In this document: piece by piece, positions 37,380-46,558 of the stretch | Numbering within the stretch: the stretch's first letter is position 1 | How the letters are laid out: each line of letters starts with the position of its first letter | NCBI GenBank assembly: GCA_024102815.1 | Contig: JAGFJJ010000010.1 | Coordinates: 1 to 64,000 of the forward strand | Source: Phycisphaerae bacterium | GTDB lineage: Bacteria; Planctomycetota; Phycisphaerae; UBA1845 | Direction: 5' to 3' | Length of the DNA stretch: 64,000 bases | The notes under the pieces: model-generated | The model's database searches: none | What the model saw: the letters and a program-made list of their open reading frames with translations, nothing else | Told to the model about the DNA's origin: nothing | Program-made: the position numbers and the translations under genes

Positions 37380-37480
37380 AGAAGGCACGGAGGGGAAGAG
37401 AAGAAAGGCAATAGGCAGTAGGCAGTAGGCAAGAGGAAAAAGGCACGGAGGCACGAAGCGACGGAGGGGAAGAGAAGAGG
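37380..37480 (+). repeat. Composite repeat after membrane protein gene
   Basis: Octad, GGGGAAGAG linker, heptads and octads begin immediately after the TGA stop. G-rich strand equals coding strand. Confidence 0.9.
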
Positions 37481-37532
37481 CCCCCGGGGGGAATGTTGAC
37501 CGTCGGGGGGCGGTCGGATACCACGCGGGGTC

Positions 37533-40500
37533 ATGTCGGTTCGATTCATCATCGGGCGAGCGGGCACGGGCAAGACGCACTACTGTCTGCAATCCGTCCG
37601 GGAGAACCTCAAGCAAAGTCCGGTTGACGGGCCACGGTTGATCGTACTGGTTCCGGAGCAGGCGGCGCTGCAAACGGAGCGGTCGCTGCTGGAGTCGGGC
37701 GGCGTGGGGGCTGCGCATCGCGCGGAAGCGCTGTCGTTCCGGCGACTGGCGATGAAGGTATTGGAATCGACCGGCGGTTCGGACCGGATGGCACTGTCCG
37801 AGCCGGCGCGGGCGATGGTGCTGCGGCACCTCGTACACGTGCACGGGAAGAAGCTTCAGTATTACCGGCGGGTGGATCGGCTGGGCGGGTTTCTGGAGCG
37901 ACTGGGGGGAACGATCTCGGAGCTGATGCAGGAGTGCGTGGGGCCGGAAGAGTTGGTTAGAAGAAGGCACGGAGGCACGAGGGCACGGAGGAACGGAGGA
38001 AGAAGCGACGAAGCCACGAAGCCACGGAGGCACGAAGGAGAAGAAAGAAGAAGGCACGGAGGCACGGAGGCACGGAGGCACGGAGGAAGAAGCGACGAAG
38101 CGACGGAGCCACGGAGCCACGAAGGGGAAGAAAGAAAAAGGCACGGAGGCACGAAGGCACAGAGGAACGAAGGGGAAGAGAAAGACTGGGGGGATGATCC
38201 GCTGCGGGCGGCGAAGCTGGCGGATGTGGCGCGGTTGTATCGAGCTTATCTCGATTACCTGGGTGACAGCCGGGTTGATCCGACGCAGTATCTCGATCTG
38301 GCGCGGGAGCGCATCGCGCGGTGCGGGTGGTTAAGCGGGGCGCTGCTGTGGATGGATGGGTTCGCGTCGGTGAGCCGGCAGGAGATGCGGATTCTGCTGG
38401 AGTTGGGGAAGGTCTGCCGGCGGGTTGAAATCTGCCTGATGGGCGATCCCGGGGCGATGCACACGGCGGGACGGTCGGGCGGGGAGCTGGAATCTCTGCG
38501 GTTGTTTCGGCGGCTGGAGGAAACGCGGGAAGACCTGGAGCAGGCGTTTGCGGAAGCCGGCGTGGAGATCGAATCCCCCCTGCTGCTGAAGGGTCGGCCG
38601 GGACGGTTTCGGGACGGTTCGATGCTGGCGACGATGGAGGCGCGATGGACGGGGAATGGGGAATGCGGAATTGTGAATGGGGAAGGAATAGAAAAAGACG
38701 ATCCGCATAGCGGACCCTGCGGAACGGGGAATGCGGAATTCGGAATTGCGGAAGAAGAAGCGCTCGGAGCAGACGCGCGGGTTGAGACGGGTGGGTCCGA
38801 GGAAAGACCACAAGGTGGTGCGTCGGGGGACGCACCCTACGAAGGCTCAGAACGAGCGCGCGAAGCAAGCGTAATCGGAAGGACCGCGCAGGCTGAAGCC
38901 TGCGGCTCGTTGGGCGGGATCGAGCTGGTTGAATTGCCAACGCGGCGGGTCGAGGTCGAGTATGCAGTGTCAAGGATCTGTCAGTGGCTGCGCGGCGAGG
39001 ATGGTGCGCCCCCCCACCGCCTGCGGGACACGGCCATCATCGTGCGGGACCTGGAGCCCTATCACGATCTGATCACGGCGGCCCTTTCCGCGCGGAACAT
39101 TCCACACTTCATCGATCGCCGGCGCCCGATCGGGCATCACCCAATCGTCGAACTGCTTCGCTGCGCAGTGAAGCTGGTCGTTGATGACCTGCCCCTGGAT
39201 TCGATGCGGACGCTGCTCAAAACGGGCTTGTTGCCGCTCGGCGCTTCGGACGCGGACGCGTTGGAGAACGCGCTGATCGCCCGGGGTATCGAGGGGATCG
39301 AGGCATGGCGCCAAGCGTGGCCGGCGTGGACGGAGGCCGGTGGCGATCGCGGAATGCACCGTGAGCAAGCGTACGAGGAAGCGCTCGCGGCGCAGGTGAA
39401 TCAAGCGCGCGAGAGCATACTGGGAGTACTGGAGCCGTGGCTGGACGTCGTGCAGCGGGAGGCGGTGCTCAGCGGGCCGGCGTGGGCGGAGGCGATTCGG
39501 TCGTGGCTCAAGCACCTGAATGCGGCCGGAACGCTTGCCGCGTGGAGCACCGAGGCGGAGCGACGGGGGGATGCGGACGAGGCGAACGAGCATCGGCAGG
39601 CGTGGCGGGACGTGGCGGCGTTTCTGGACGATCTCGAGGGCGCGTTCGCGGAGACAGAACTGGCGACGGAAGAACTCGCCCGTGTGCTGGAGCACGGCCT
39701 GGCGGCGCTGACGCTGGGGCTGGCGCCGCCGATGGTAGACCAGGTGCTGGTGGGATCGATCGAGCGGAGCCGGCATCCGAACATCCGATCGGCGGTGCTG
39801 CTGGGGTTCAACGACGGGATGTTCCCGCGACGTATCGCGGAAGACGCCATTCTGAACGACGAGGATCGAACGTTTCTGCGGGGGCGCGGATTGCGCGTGG
39901 CGCCGCCATCGCGGGAGAGACTGCTCGACGAGCGCTTGCTGGTGTACATCGCCCTGACGCGGCCGAGTGAGCGCATGGTGATCACATGGGCGGCGGCGGA
40001 CGACGACGGCCGGGCGCTGCGGGCATCGCCGTTTGTCGAGGCGGTGAAGGGATCGGTTGCGGGTTTGGAAACAGCGAGTGTGGGCGATCCGGTTCGGACG
40101 CGGAGCTTCTGGGACATTCAGACGATTCAAGAGGCGGCGCGGCGAATCGGAATGGAGATGCGGAACCGGCCGTCACGGGCGGAAGATGAAGAAGGCGTTC
40201 GGGGGGCGTGGAATGGGCTGTATGAGTCGCTGCGGGGGGAAATGAAGAATGCGGAATGCGGAATGGGGAATGCGGAGAGAACAGGCGGCGAGGAAGATGG
40301 TTCGTCGGGGGACGCACCCTACGAGTTGCGGGCGTTGGGGGCGGAGCGCGAGGCGCGGCTGACCGCGGAATCCGTGCAGACGCTGTTTGGCGGCACGCTA
40401 CGGATGAGCGTTTCGCAACTGGAATCCTACGCGGCGTGTCCGTTCCAGCACTTTGCGCGGTTTTCGCTGCGGCTGCGCGAGCGGCAGACGTCGGAGATGG

Positions 40501-41534
40501 CGGCGGTGGACATGGGCCGGGTGCATCACGCGGTGCTGGAGCGAACCGTTCAGGAGATCATCAGTCGCAAGCATGATCTTGTGGCGATGGACGAGGATGC
40601 GCTGGGCGGCGTCGTGGAGGACGTATGCGCGGCCGTGGGCAAGGAACTGGAGGATGCGGCGCGCGTATCGCAGGCGCGGGATCGCTACCAGTTGCGTCGT
40701 ACGGCGGAGGAGTTGCGTAGAATCCTCCAGGCGCAACGCCGGATAGCGGGTGCGGGTCGCATGCGGCCTGCGGCGGTGGAACTGGGTTTCGGATTTGACG
40801 AGCCGGGCTCATTGCCGGCGCTGGAGGTGTCGACACCGAATGGGCGGAAGATGCTCGTGCGCGGATATATCGACCGAGTGGATCTGGCGGATCTGGCCGG
40901 GGAGATGCTCGGCGTGGTCATCGACTACAAGCGGACGCGGCATCGCACGCTTGATCTCGGACAGGTGTTTCACGGGCTGTCGCTGCAACTGCCGGCGTAT
41001 CTGCTGGTGCTGGCGGCGCGGGGCGAGGCGCTGGCGGGCCGGCCGGTTCGTCCGGTGGGTGCGTTCTTCGTGACGCTGGAGCGGACGTATCAATCGGTGG
41101 TGCATCCGGATGCGAAAAAGGGGGACGACGACGAGGATCCGGCGAGCGGCGTGGGGAAACCGCGTGGTGTGCTGCTCGGCGACCATGTGGATGTGCTGGA
41201 AATGATCGGGTCCGGCGGGCAGTCGGCGTGCTACAACTTTCGATGGAAGAAGGACGGGGACATCGCGGCGATCGATCGCAGCGACGGGGCGGACGCGGCG
41301 GGTTTCGACAAGATCATGGCGATTGCGCTGCGGCGGATCGGGGAGTTGGGTGACGCGATGATCGATGGTCGCGTAGAGGTGCGGCCGTTTCGGATGACGG
41401 GCACGACCTCGCCGTGTACATGGTGCAAGATGATGCCGGTGTGCCGGTTCGAGTTCGCACCGGACCGGGTGCGGTATCTGGAGAGATTGGGACGGAAGGA
41501 AGTGATGGGAGGGAGCAGGCACGAAGGCACGTAG
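37533..41534 (+). CDS. addB: AddB-type helicase/nuclease subunit with repeat-derived inserts
   Basis: 1333 aa. This is the AddB/RexB subunit of a RecBCD-like enzyme that processes double-strand breaks. Residues 8-15 hold a P-loop GRAGTGKT. A PD-(D/E)XK nuclease near the C-terminus shows RGYIDRVD, VIDYKRT and the Q-motif SLQLPAYL. The Fe-S cysteines are in YAACPFQHF (about 968) and CTWCKMMPVC (about 1295-1304). Around 200 residues more than usual come from three inserts made of dispersed repeats, at about 37957-38190, 38645-38930 and 40235-40330. All are in frame and hydrophilic. The C-terminus (RHEGT) also reads into a repeat. No addA lies in the window. Confidence 0.92.
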   Translation: MSVRFIIGRAGTGKTHYCLQSVRENLKQSPVDGPRLIVLVPEQAALQTERSLLESGGVGAAHRAEALSFRRLAMKVLESTGGSDRMALSEPARAMVLRHLVHVHGKKLQYYRRVDRLGGFLERLGGTISELMQECVGPEELVRRRHGGTRARRNGGRSDEATKPRRHEGEERRRHGGTEARRHGGRSDEATEPRSHEGEERKRHGGTKAQRNEGEEKDWGDDPLRAAKLADVARLYRAYLDYLGDSRVDPTQYLDLARERIARCGWLSGALLWMDGFASVSRQEMRILLELGKVCRRVEICLMGDPGAMHTAGRSGGELESLRLFRRLEETREDLEQAFAEAGVEIESPLLLKGRPGRFRDGSMLATMEARWTGNGECGIVNGEGIEKDDPHSGPCGTGNAEFGIAEEEALGADARVETGGSEERPQGGASGDAPYEGSERAREASVIGRTAQAEACGSLGGIELVELPTRRVEVEYAVSRICQWLRGEDGAPPHRLRDTAIIVRDLEPYHDLITAALSARNIPHFIDRRRPIGHHPIVELLRCAVKLVVDDLPLDSMRTLLKTGLLPLGASDADALENALIARGIEGIEAWRQAWPAWTEAGGDRGMHREQAYEEALAAQVNQARESILGVLEPWLDVVQREAVLSGPAWAEAIRSWLKHLNAAGTLAAWSTEAERRGDADEANEHRQAWRDVAAFLDDLEGAFAETELATEELARVLEHGLAALTLGLAPPMVDQVLVGSIERSRHPNIRSAVLLGFNDGMFPRRIAEDAILNDEDRTFLRGRGLRVAPPSRERLLDERLLVYIALTRPSERMVITWAAADDDGRALRASPFVEAVKGSVAGLETASVGDPVRTRSFWDIQTIQEAARRIGMEMRNRPSRAEDEEGVRGAWNGLYESLRGEMKNAECGMGNAERTGGEEDGSSGDAPYELRALGAEREARLTAESVQTLFGGTLRMSVSQLESYAACPFQHFARFSLRLRERQTSEMAAVDMGRVHHAVLERTVQEIISRKHDLVAMDEDALGGVVEDVCAAVGKELEDAARVSQARDRYQLRRTAEELRRILQAQRRIAGAGRMRPAAVELGFGFDEPGSLPALEVSTPNGRKMLVRGYIDRVDLADLAGEMLGVVIDYKRTRHRTLDLGQVFHGLSLQLPAYLLVLAARGEALAGRPVRPVGAFFVTLERTYQSVVHPDAKKGDDDEDPASGVGKPRGVLLGDHVDVLEMIGSGGQSACYNFRWKKDGDIAAIDRSDGADAAGFDKIMAIALRRIGELGDAMIDGRVEVRPFRMTGTTSPCTWCKMMPVCRFEFAPDRVRYLERLGRKEVMGGSRHEGT
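37957..38190 (+). repeat. Octad repeat insert inside addB
   Basis: About 230 bp of GCACGGAG/CCACGAAG octads with GAAGGGGAAGA-type linkers, translated in frame as R/H/E/G-rich sequence (for example GGTEARRHGG). Confidence 0.92.
38645..38930 (+). repeat. GGAATGC heptads and palindromes inside addB
   Basis: Contains GGAATGC heptads, then two perfect 8-bp-stem hairpins: GGTGCGTC-GGGG-GACGCACC (38817-38836) and CGCAGGCT-GA-AGCCTGCG (38887-38904). The whole stretch is open in the addB frame. Confidence 0.85.
40235..40330 (+). repeat. Third repeat insert in addB
   Basis: GGAATGC-type heptads (40240-40285), followed by CGTCGGGGGACGCACCCTAC, which repeats the second half of the 38817 palindrome. Confidence 0.85.
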
Positions 41535-41680
41535 GCACGGAACTACGAACGGGAAGAGAAGAAAGGCAATAGGCAGCAGGCAATAGGCAATAGGAAGAAG
41601 GCACGGAGGTACGAAGCAGAGAAGAGGCAGCAGGCAAAAGGCAACAGGCAATGGGCAGTAGGCAATAGCAGGCAAGAGCG
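41512..41680 (+). repeat. Composite repeat at addB 3' end
   Basis: Octads start inside the last codons of addB, followed by GGGAAGAGAAG and heptads. The array reaches to within about 15 bp of the next start codon. Confidence 0.9.
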
Positions 41681-41695
41681 AGTGCGAAGCAACCT

Positions 41696-42541
41696 ATGCG
41701 GGCGTTGTGGTCAAGATTGAAGATGGTCCGCGAGGCAATCGCGCTGCGGAGGCAGTTCGGATTGCCCGAAGTGGACGGCTCGCTGGAGCACGGGGCGCTG
41801 TTCCTGCTCGACGGCGTCGGCGGTCTGCAACTGAGCGTGGTGCTGGCACGGGCGGCGCTTGCGGCGGAGACGGATGCTCCGGGAACGATCGTGTTTCGCT
41901 GGCAGACGCCGGTCATGGGCGAGATGCTCAGCGATCTGATGTGGCTGCGGCGTAACAAGGTGCAGGCGGCGAAACTGGCGCGGCGGATCCTGGCGGTGCG
42001 GCGAGCACACCCGGAAGCGAAGATTCACGTGCTGGCGGTGAGCGGGGGTTCGGGGATCGCGGTGTTCGCGATGGAGGCGCTGCGCGGCCGGGCTGTCGTC
42101 GAAACACTGATCCTTGCATGTCCTGCGCTTTCGCCGGGGTATAATCTCGGGCCGGCGTTGCAGTGCGTCGAAAGGGCTTACGCGCTGGTCAGCCATCGAG
42201 ATCGGTTGATCCTCGGCGTGGGAACGTCGGTTTTTGGGACGGTCGATCGGAAGTGGTGTGCGTCGGCGGGCCGGGTGGGATTCGAGCTGCCGATCGCGGC
42301 AAGCTCAAGCGATCTTGCGAACTACGGGAAGTTTCGCGAGTTGCACTGGTCGGAGGATCTGGAGGCCGTCGGGCACCACGGCAGCCACGCGGAGTGGGCC
42401 GGGCGGCGTTTTCTTGAAGCGCACCTGATGCCGATGCTGCGGGGGGAACCGCTGATCGAGGCCCGGCCTATTACGCGTCGGACGGCGGACCGTGCTCGAA
42501 GCGGGCCAGCAGGCGGAGCACATCGGACGGAGCTTCCGTGA
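41696..42541 (+). CDS. Alpha/beta-hydrolase-like protein
   Basis: 281 aa. A central segment (HVLAVSGGSGIAVFAMEAL, about residues 117-135) resembles a nucleophile elbow, with Ser in GGSG instead of the usual GxSxG. Upstream GALFLLDGVGGLQLS may be the oxyanion strand, and EDLEAVGHHGSHAEWAG may provide the histidine. No signal peptide or membrane segment. The exact family is not recognised. Its 3' end overlaps a convergent small gene by about 70 bp. Confidence 0.7.
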   Translation: MRALWSRLKMVREAIALRRQFGLPEVDGSLEHGALFLLDGVGGLQLSVVLARAALAAETDAPGTIVFRWQTPVMGEMLSDLMWLRRNKVQAAKLARRILAVRRAHPEAKIHVLAVSGGSGIAVFAMEALRGRAVVETLILACPALSPGYNLGPALQCVERAYALVSHRDRLILGVGTSVFGTVDRKWCASAGRVGFELPIAASSSDLANYGKFRELHWSEDLEAVGHHGSHAEWAGRRFLEAHLMPMLRGEPLIEARPITRRTADRARSGPAGGAHRTELP

Positions 42542-42692
42542 GGGGTACGACTTCGGAGCTCGAGGTGATGGCGCCGGAATCGTGCTCTCCGGCGAAATTC
42601 ATGACGACGACGTCGGCGCGGGCTCCCCGGCGGGAATAGACCTCGGCGACCCGGCCGTCGCGGAGGACGACAATGATTTCCGTGCGCGTCAT
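42471..42692 (-). CDS. Small hypothetical protein, 73 aa
   Basis: From ATG 42692: MTRTEIIVVLRDGRVAEVYS, then ADVVVMNFAGEH and a C-terminal helix. It appears to be a compact beta-rich protein with protein-like codon use, but it overlaps the end of the plus-strand hydrolase gene, so it might be spurious. No function can be proposed. Confidence 0.45.
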   Translation of the reverse strand: MTRTEIIVVLRDGRVAEVYSRRGARADVVVMNFAGEHDSGAITSSSEVVPLTEAPSDVLRLLARFEHGPPSDA

Positions 42693-42871
42693 GCGATGAG
42701 CGACCTCGGCGGCGCAGGAACAGACCACGGCTCGAACCGGCAGGCGTCGAGTTTATCACAAGCGGAGTTCATGGACATCCGGGGGACGGGGGAGCCAATC
42801 GCCGATAAGCCATTGGGCGGGACCGGGCGGAGAAAAGCGGAGGCGAGGTCCTGCATCGCTTGGAGCCGAAC

Positions 42872-43738
42872 ATGATGAATCGAGCGAGAAGGTGGATGTA
42901 CATTCCGGCAGCGGCGGCTGTAGCGCTGCTCGCTTTCGGAACGACCTGGGCACAGCAGATCGAGCCGGCGCGAAAGCGGCAGCCGGCGAGGCCGGTCTCG
43001 CGGAAGTCGCTGGAAAGCGATCGGGCGCGGAAACCGGGTGGGCCCGCGATCGGGGGGTATTGCCCGGTGTCGTACTTCCGGGACGGAAAGGCGGTTCCCG
43101 GCAAGGAAGAATTCAAGCTGACGCGGCTGGGGGAGACGTACTACTTCGCCGATGCGGAAGCGCGGGCGATGTTCGAGAAGGATCCGGAAAGGTACACGCC
43201 GAGGTTGTCCGGGTGGTGCGTGCTGACATTGGGGGGGCCGTACGGAAACCGGTTGGAGGGCGATCCGGAGGTTTTCCGGATCATCGACGGGAAATTGTAT
43301 CTTTTCTTGTCCCCGCGAGCGATGCGGGCGTTTGACGCCCAACCGGCCGGCGTCATTGAGAAAGCGGAACAACGATTTCACCAGCCGATGATCATCGGAT
43401 ACTGCCCCGTTTCGTACTTTACCAAGGGGAAGGCGGTGATGGGGAGCCCGGAGTTCATCGCCGTCTATGCGCGACGGACGTACCAGTTCGCTGACGCGGA
43501 GGCGAAGGCCAAATTCCTGGCCGACCCGGAGAAGTACCTGCCGCAATACAACGGATATTGTGCCGCGTCATTGATCGACCGGAAGAAGCTCTTTGCCGAC
43601 CCGACACAATTCAGCATCGTGAACGGACGGCTGTTGCTGTTTCTCAATGCTGAGAAGAAGGCCTGGTTCGACGAACACGCCAAGGAAGCGATCGAGTCGG
43701 CTGACCGGGTCTGGGCGCTTGTGCGAGACCGATACTAG
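42872..43738 (+). CDS. Secreted protein with two YHS-like domains
   Basis: 288 aa with an N-terminal signal peptide (MYIPAAAAVALLAFGTTWAQ). Two tandem copies of a YHS-type module follow. Each starts with GYCPVSYF..GKAV (about residues 60 and 172) and continues with a YxFADAEA..MF..DPE.Y segment. Each copy is followed by a GWC/GYC half-module ending in a DG(K/R)L.LFL strand. YHS domains are associated with metal binding and copper proteins. The internal duplication is clear at the sequence level. Metal specificity is unknown. Confidence 0.82.
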   Translation: MMNRARRWMYIPAAAAVALLAFGTTWAQQIEPARKRQPARPVSRKSLESDRARKPGGPAIGGYCPVSYFRDGKAVPGKEEFKLTRLGETYYFADAEARAMFEKDPERYTPRLSGWCVLTLGGPYGNRLEGDPEVFRIIDGKLYLFLSPRAMRAFDAQPAGVIEKAEQRFHQPMIIGYCPVSYFTKGKAVMGSPEFIAVYARRTYQFADAEAKAKFLADPEKYLPQYNGYCAASLIDRKKLFADPTQFSIVNGRLLLFLNAEKKAWFDEHAKEAIESADRVWALVRDRY

Positions 43739-43788
43739 GCCCTGCGGTCGCGTTCGGGGTGGAGCGCCGCCCGGAGGACAGCCGATAT

Positions 43789-43868
43789 CAAGGGAAGAAG
43801 CCACGGAGCGACGAAGCCACTGAGCCACGAAGGGAAAGAGAAGAAAGGCAACAGGCAACAGGAAGAAG
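43789..43868 (+). repeat. Composite repeat after YHS protein gene
   Basis: GGGAAGAAG, octads, GAAGGGAAAGAG linker and two CAACAGG heptads, in coding orientation, about 50 bp after the stop. Confidence 0.85.
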
Positions 43869-43923
43869 AGATCGGACACGGAGGGATGAGGGGCGCAATT
43901 GACGGCACCTCTCTTGACCAGGG

Positions 43924-46473
43924 ATGAGTCGCCGAACGACGGACAGCATGGAGGCGGAATTGCCTACGCCGAGGTCGCTCCTGCTGCCTCTGGCGGCGCT
44001 GACGGCATGTCTGTTTTTCTGGGCGGCGCTGCTGACATTCAACCCGGGCGACTGGCCCAGTCCTCACCAGTTTCCGCATAATCAACCGGCCGTGAACGCG
44101 TGCGGTCAGGTGGGCGCTTTCGGAGCGTACTGGCTGCGTCATGTTCTGGGCGATGGGGCCTATCCCCTGCTGCTGTTCTTTACGCTGATGGCGCTGTCGC
44201 GGCTGACGCAGGGGCCCATCGGGAGTCTGTGGGAGCGCGGTTTCGGACTGGCCCTGCTGGTCGGCGCGACATCCACGACCTCGTATTTGATGACCCGTGG
44301 GACGGCGACGGCGTCGCTGACGGGGCACGGAGGGCTGGTCGGGTTCGGGCTGGGTCGGTTGATGACCACGTACCTGGATCGGACGGGAACGATCATCGTC
44401 GTGGTTTCAAGCCTGATCGTGGGACTGCTGTTCATCACCGAGGGATGGGTCCTGCGCCTGCCGGGAATCGCCCGGCGGACAAGCGTGACGGCAGGAAATC
44501 AAGCGATTCGTGTGATCCGGGCGGCTTCGGCGACGGCGGGATCGGTGTTGAAACCGGCGATCGGGGTGACGGCCGAGGAAACCGAGGAACTTCTCGGAGC
44601 GCCGCGCGCACGCGCGTCGGCGGGATCGGGTTCGCGGAACAAGTCCGGGACCGCTCAAGGGAATCTCTTCGACGAGGAAGAGGCCGCGGAAGAAGAGCGC
44701 AAGTCAGCGCGCCGAGGACGCCGGACGGTGGAGCCGGAGGATGAGGAAGAGGACGAGGCCGTCGACGAAGTAGAAGAGGATGCGATCGACGAGGACGAGG
44801 AACTGGACGAAGACGTCGACGCCGAGGAGGAGGAGGAGGAGGAGGCGCCCGCCCAGGCCGCTCGTGCCCGTGCGGCGCGGGCGCTTGCCGGTCCCAAGGT
44901 GAACATGCCCAGTCCGCAGCGCATGGCGCGAGCGGAGCCCTATCCAAAGCAGATCGAGAACTGGCGGTTGCCGTCGCTGGATCTTCTGGAGGCGCCGCAG
45001 TTCAACTTCAGCGCCCAGCAGGAAACGGCCGTGCGGGAGCAGGCCAAAGTCCTGGAGGGCACGTTGAGCGAGTTCCGGCTGGACGCGCGGGTCGTGGAGA
45101 TCGACACGGGGCCGGTCATCACGATGTTCGAGCTGCGGCTGGGTTCGGGTGTGAAGGTCTCGCAGATTTCGGCCCTTTCGAATGATATCGCCCGGGCGCT
45201 GAAGGCACACGCCATTCGCGTGGTGGCGCCGATTTCGGGGAAAAACACGATCGGCGTCGAGGTTCCCAACCTGCAAAAGGAACAGGTCCGCCTGAAAGAG
45301 CTGATGACCATGGCGGGCAAAAAGGCGTCGGAGCAGAACCTGCCCCTCTTTCTTGGGAAAGACGCGAGCGGCGCGGCGCTGGTGACGGACCTGACCAAGA
45401 TGCCGCACCTGCTGATCGCGGGCACGACGGGATCGGGAAAGAGCGTGTGCCTGAATGCGATCATCCTCAGTCTGCTGATGACCAAACGGCCGGACCATGT
45501 GAAGCTGATTCTGATCGACCCGAAAATGGTGGAGATGAGTCAGTTCAAGGAAGTGCCGCACCTGATGTGTCCGATCGTCACGGACATGGCCCGGGCGGAG
45601 AAGATCCTGGAATGGGCCGTGACGAAAATGGACGAGCGCTACGAACTGCTGGCCGAGGCTCGCGTGCGAGACATCGCTTCGTACAACCGGCTGGGCGCGG
45701 ACGAGCTGTATCGGCGCATGGAGCCGACGACGGATGAAGAGAAGGCCCAGATTTCAACGCACCTGCCGTTCATCGTGATCGTGATCGACGAGCTTGCGGA
45801 CCTGATGATGACCTCGGCCAAGGAAGTCGAGCATCATCTGTCGCGGCTGGCGCAAAAGTCTCGGGCGGTGGGGATCCACATCATCGTGGCGACGCAGCGT
45901 CCCGAGGCGAAGGTGCTGACGGGGCTTATCAAATCCAACCTCCCTTGCCGGATTTGCTTCCGCGTGGCGTCGCGGCTGGACTCGCGGATCGTGCTCGACC
46001 AGAACGGCGGCGAGGTACTGCTGGGACAGGGCGATATGCTGCTGCTGCCGCCGGGCATGCATAAGCTGACGCGAGCGCAGGGAACGTTCCTGGACGACAG
46101 GGAGGTCCAAGCCGTCCTGGATGATCTTGCCAGCCGGGCCAAGCCGGAATTCCATCCGGAACTGGTGCGGATCAAGACGCCGGGCGAGGAAGGTGACCTC
46201 TCCCTGCGTGACCCGCTCTTCGACGATGCGGTGCGGATCATTCTCGAGTCGCGGCGCGGAAGCGTGAGTTTGCTTCAGCGGCGGCTCAACGTCGGCTATT
46301 CGCGGGCGTCGCGGCTGATCGACCAGATGGCGGAAGCGGGAATCGTCGGAGACTACAAGGGCTCGCAGGCGCGGGAAGTGACGCTGACGCTCGAGGAGTG
46401 GGATGCGATCCGGTCGCGGATGGAGGAAGAAGAGAACGAGGAGGCGACGGTATCGACGGAGCATGAAGGGTAG
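43924..46473 (+). CDS. ftsK: DNA translocase FtsK/SpoIIIE
   Basis: 849 aa. The N-terminal membrane region has about four helices (residues 20-190). An extremely acidic E/D linker (about 240-310) follows, then the alpha/beta motor with the domain start at ETAVREQAKVLEGTL and Walker A GTTGSGKS near residue 501, Walker B IVIVIDELADL near 620, and a C-terminal winged-helix gamma domain (SVSLLQRRLNVGYSRASRLI). FtsK pumps DNA at the septum and activates dif recombination. The last residues (EHEG) border on a heptad array. The tRNA-Leu integration hotspot lies just downstream. Confidence 0.96.
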   Translation: MSRRTTDSMEAELPTPRSLLLPLAALTACLFFWAALLTFNPGDWPSPHQFPHNQPAVNACGQVGAFGAYWLRHVLGDGAYPLLLFFTLMALSRLTQGPIGSLWERGFGLALLVGATSTTSYLMTRGTATASLTGHGGLVGFGLGRLMTTYLDRTGTIIVVVSSLIVGLLFITEGWVLRLPGIARRTSVTAGNQAIRVIRAASATAGSVLKPAIGVTAEETEELLGAPRARASAGSGSRNKSGTAQGNLFDEEEAAEEERKSARRGRRTVEPEDEEEDEAVDEVEEDAIDEDEELDEDVDAEEEEEEEAPAQAARARAARALAGPKVNMPSPQRMARAEPYPKQIENWRLPSLDLLEAPQFNFSAQQETAVREQAKVLEGTLSEFRLDARVVEIDTGPVITMFELRLGSGVKVSQISALSNDIARALKAHAIRVVAPISGKNTIGVEVPNLQKEQVRLKELMTMAGKKASEQNLPLFLGKDASGAALVTDLTKMPHLLIAGTTGSGKSVCLNAIILSLLMTKRPDHVKLILIDPKMVEMSQFKEVPHLMCPIVTDMARAEKILEWAVTKMDERYELLAEARVRDIASYNRLGADELYRRMEPTTDEEKAQISTHLPFIVIVIDELADLMMTSAKEVEHHLSRLAQKSRAVGIHIIVATQRPEAKVLTGLIKSNLPCRICFRVASRLDSRIVLDQNGGEVLLGQGDMLLLPPGMHKLTRAQGTFLDDREVQAVLDDLASRAKPEFHPELVRIKTPGEEGDLSLRDPLFDDAVRIILESRRGSVSLLQRRLNVGYSRASRLIDQMAEAGIVGDYKGSQAREVTLTLEEWDAIRSRMEEEENEEATVSTEHEG

Positions 46474-46510
46474 GGAAAGGCAATAGGCAATAGGCAATAG
46501 GCAATAGGAG
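46474..46510 (+). repeat. Heptad array after ftsK
   Basis: GGGAAA followed by four GGCAATA heptads, directly after the ftsK stop and 19 bp before attL. Confidence 0.88.
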
Positions 46511-46528
46511 GCGTCGTTCGTTCTGAAT

Positions 46529-46558
46529 TGCGGCTGGGGGGACTCGAACCCCCACGAC
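46529..46558. repeat. attL core
   Basis: A 30-bp exact copy of 57066-57095: TGCGGCTGGGGGGACTCGAA followed by CCCCCACGAC. It is a detached 3' tRNA-Leu end. The next base begins the detached integrase tail. Confidence 0.93.
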
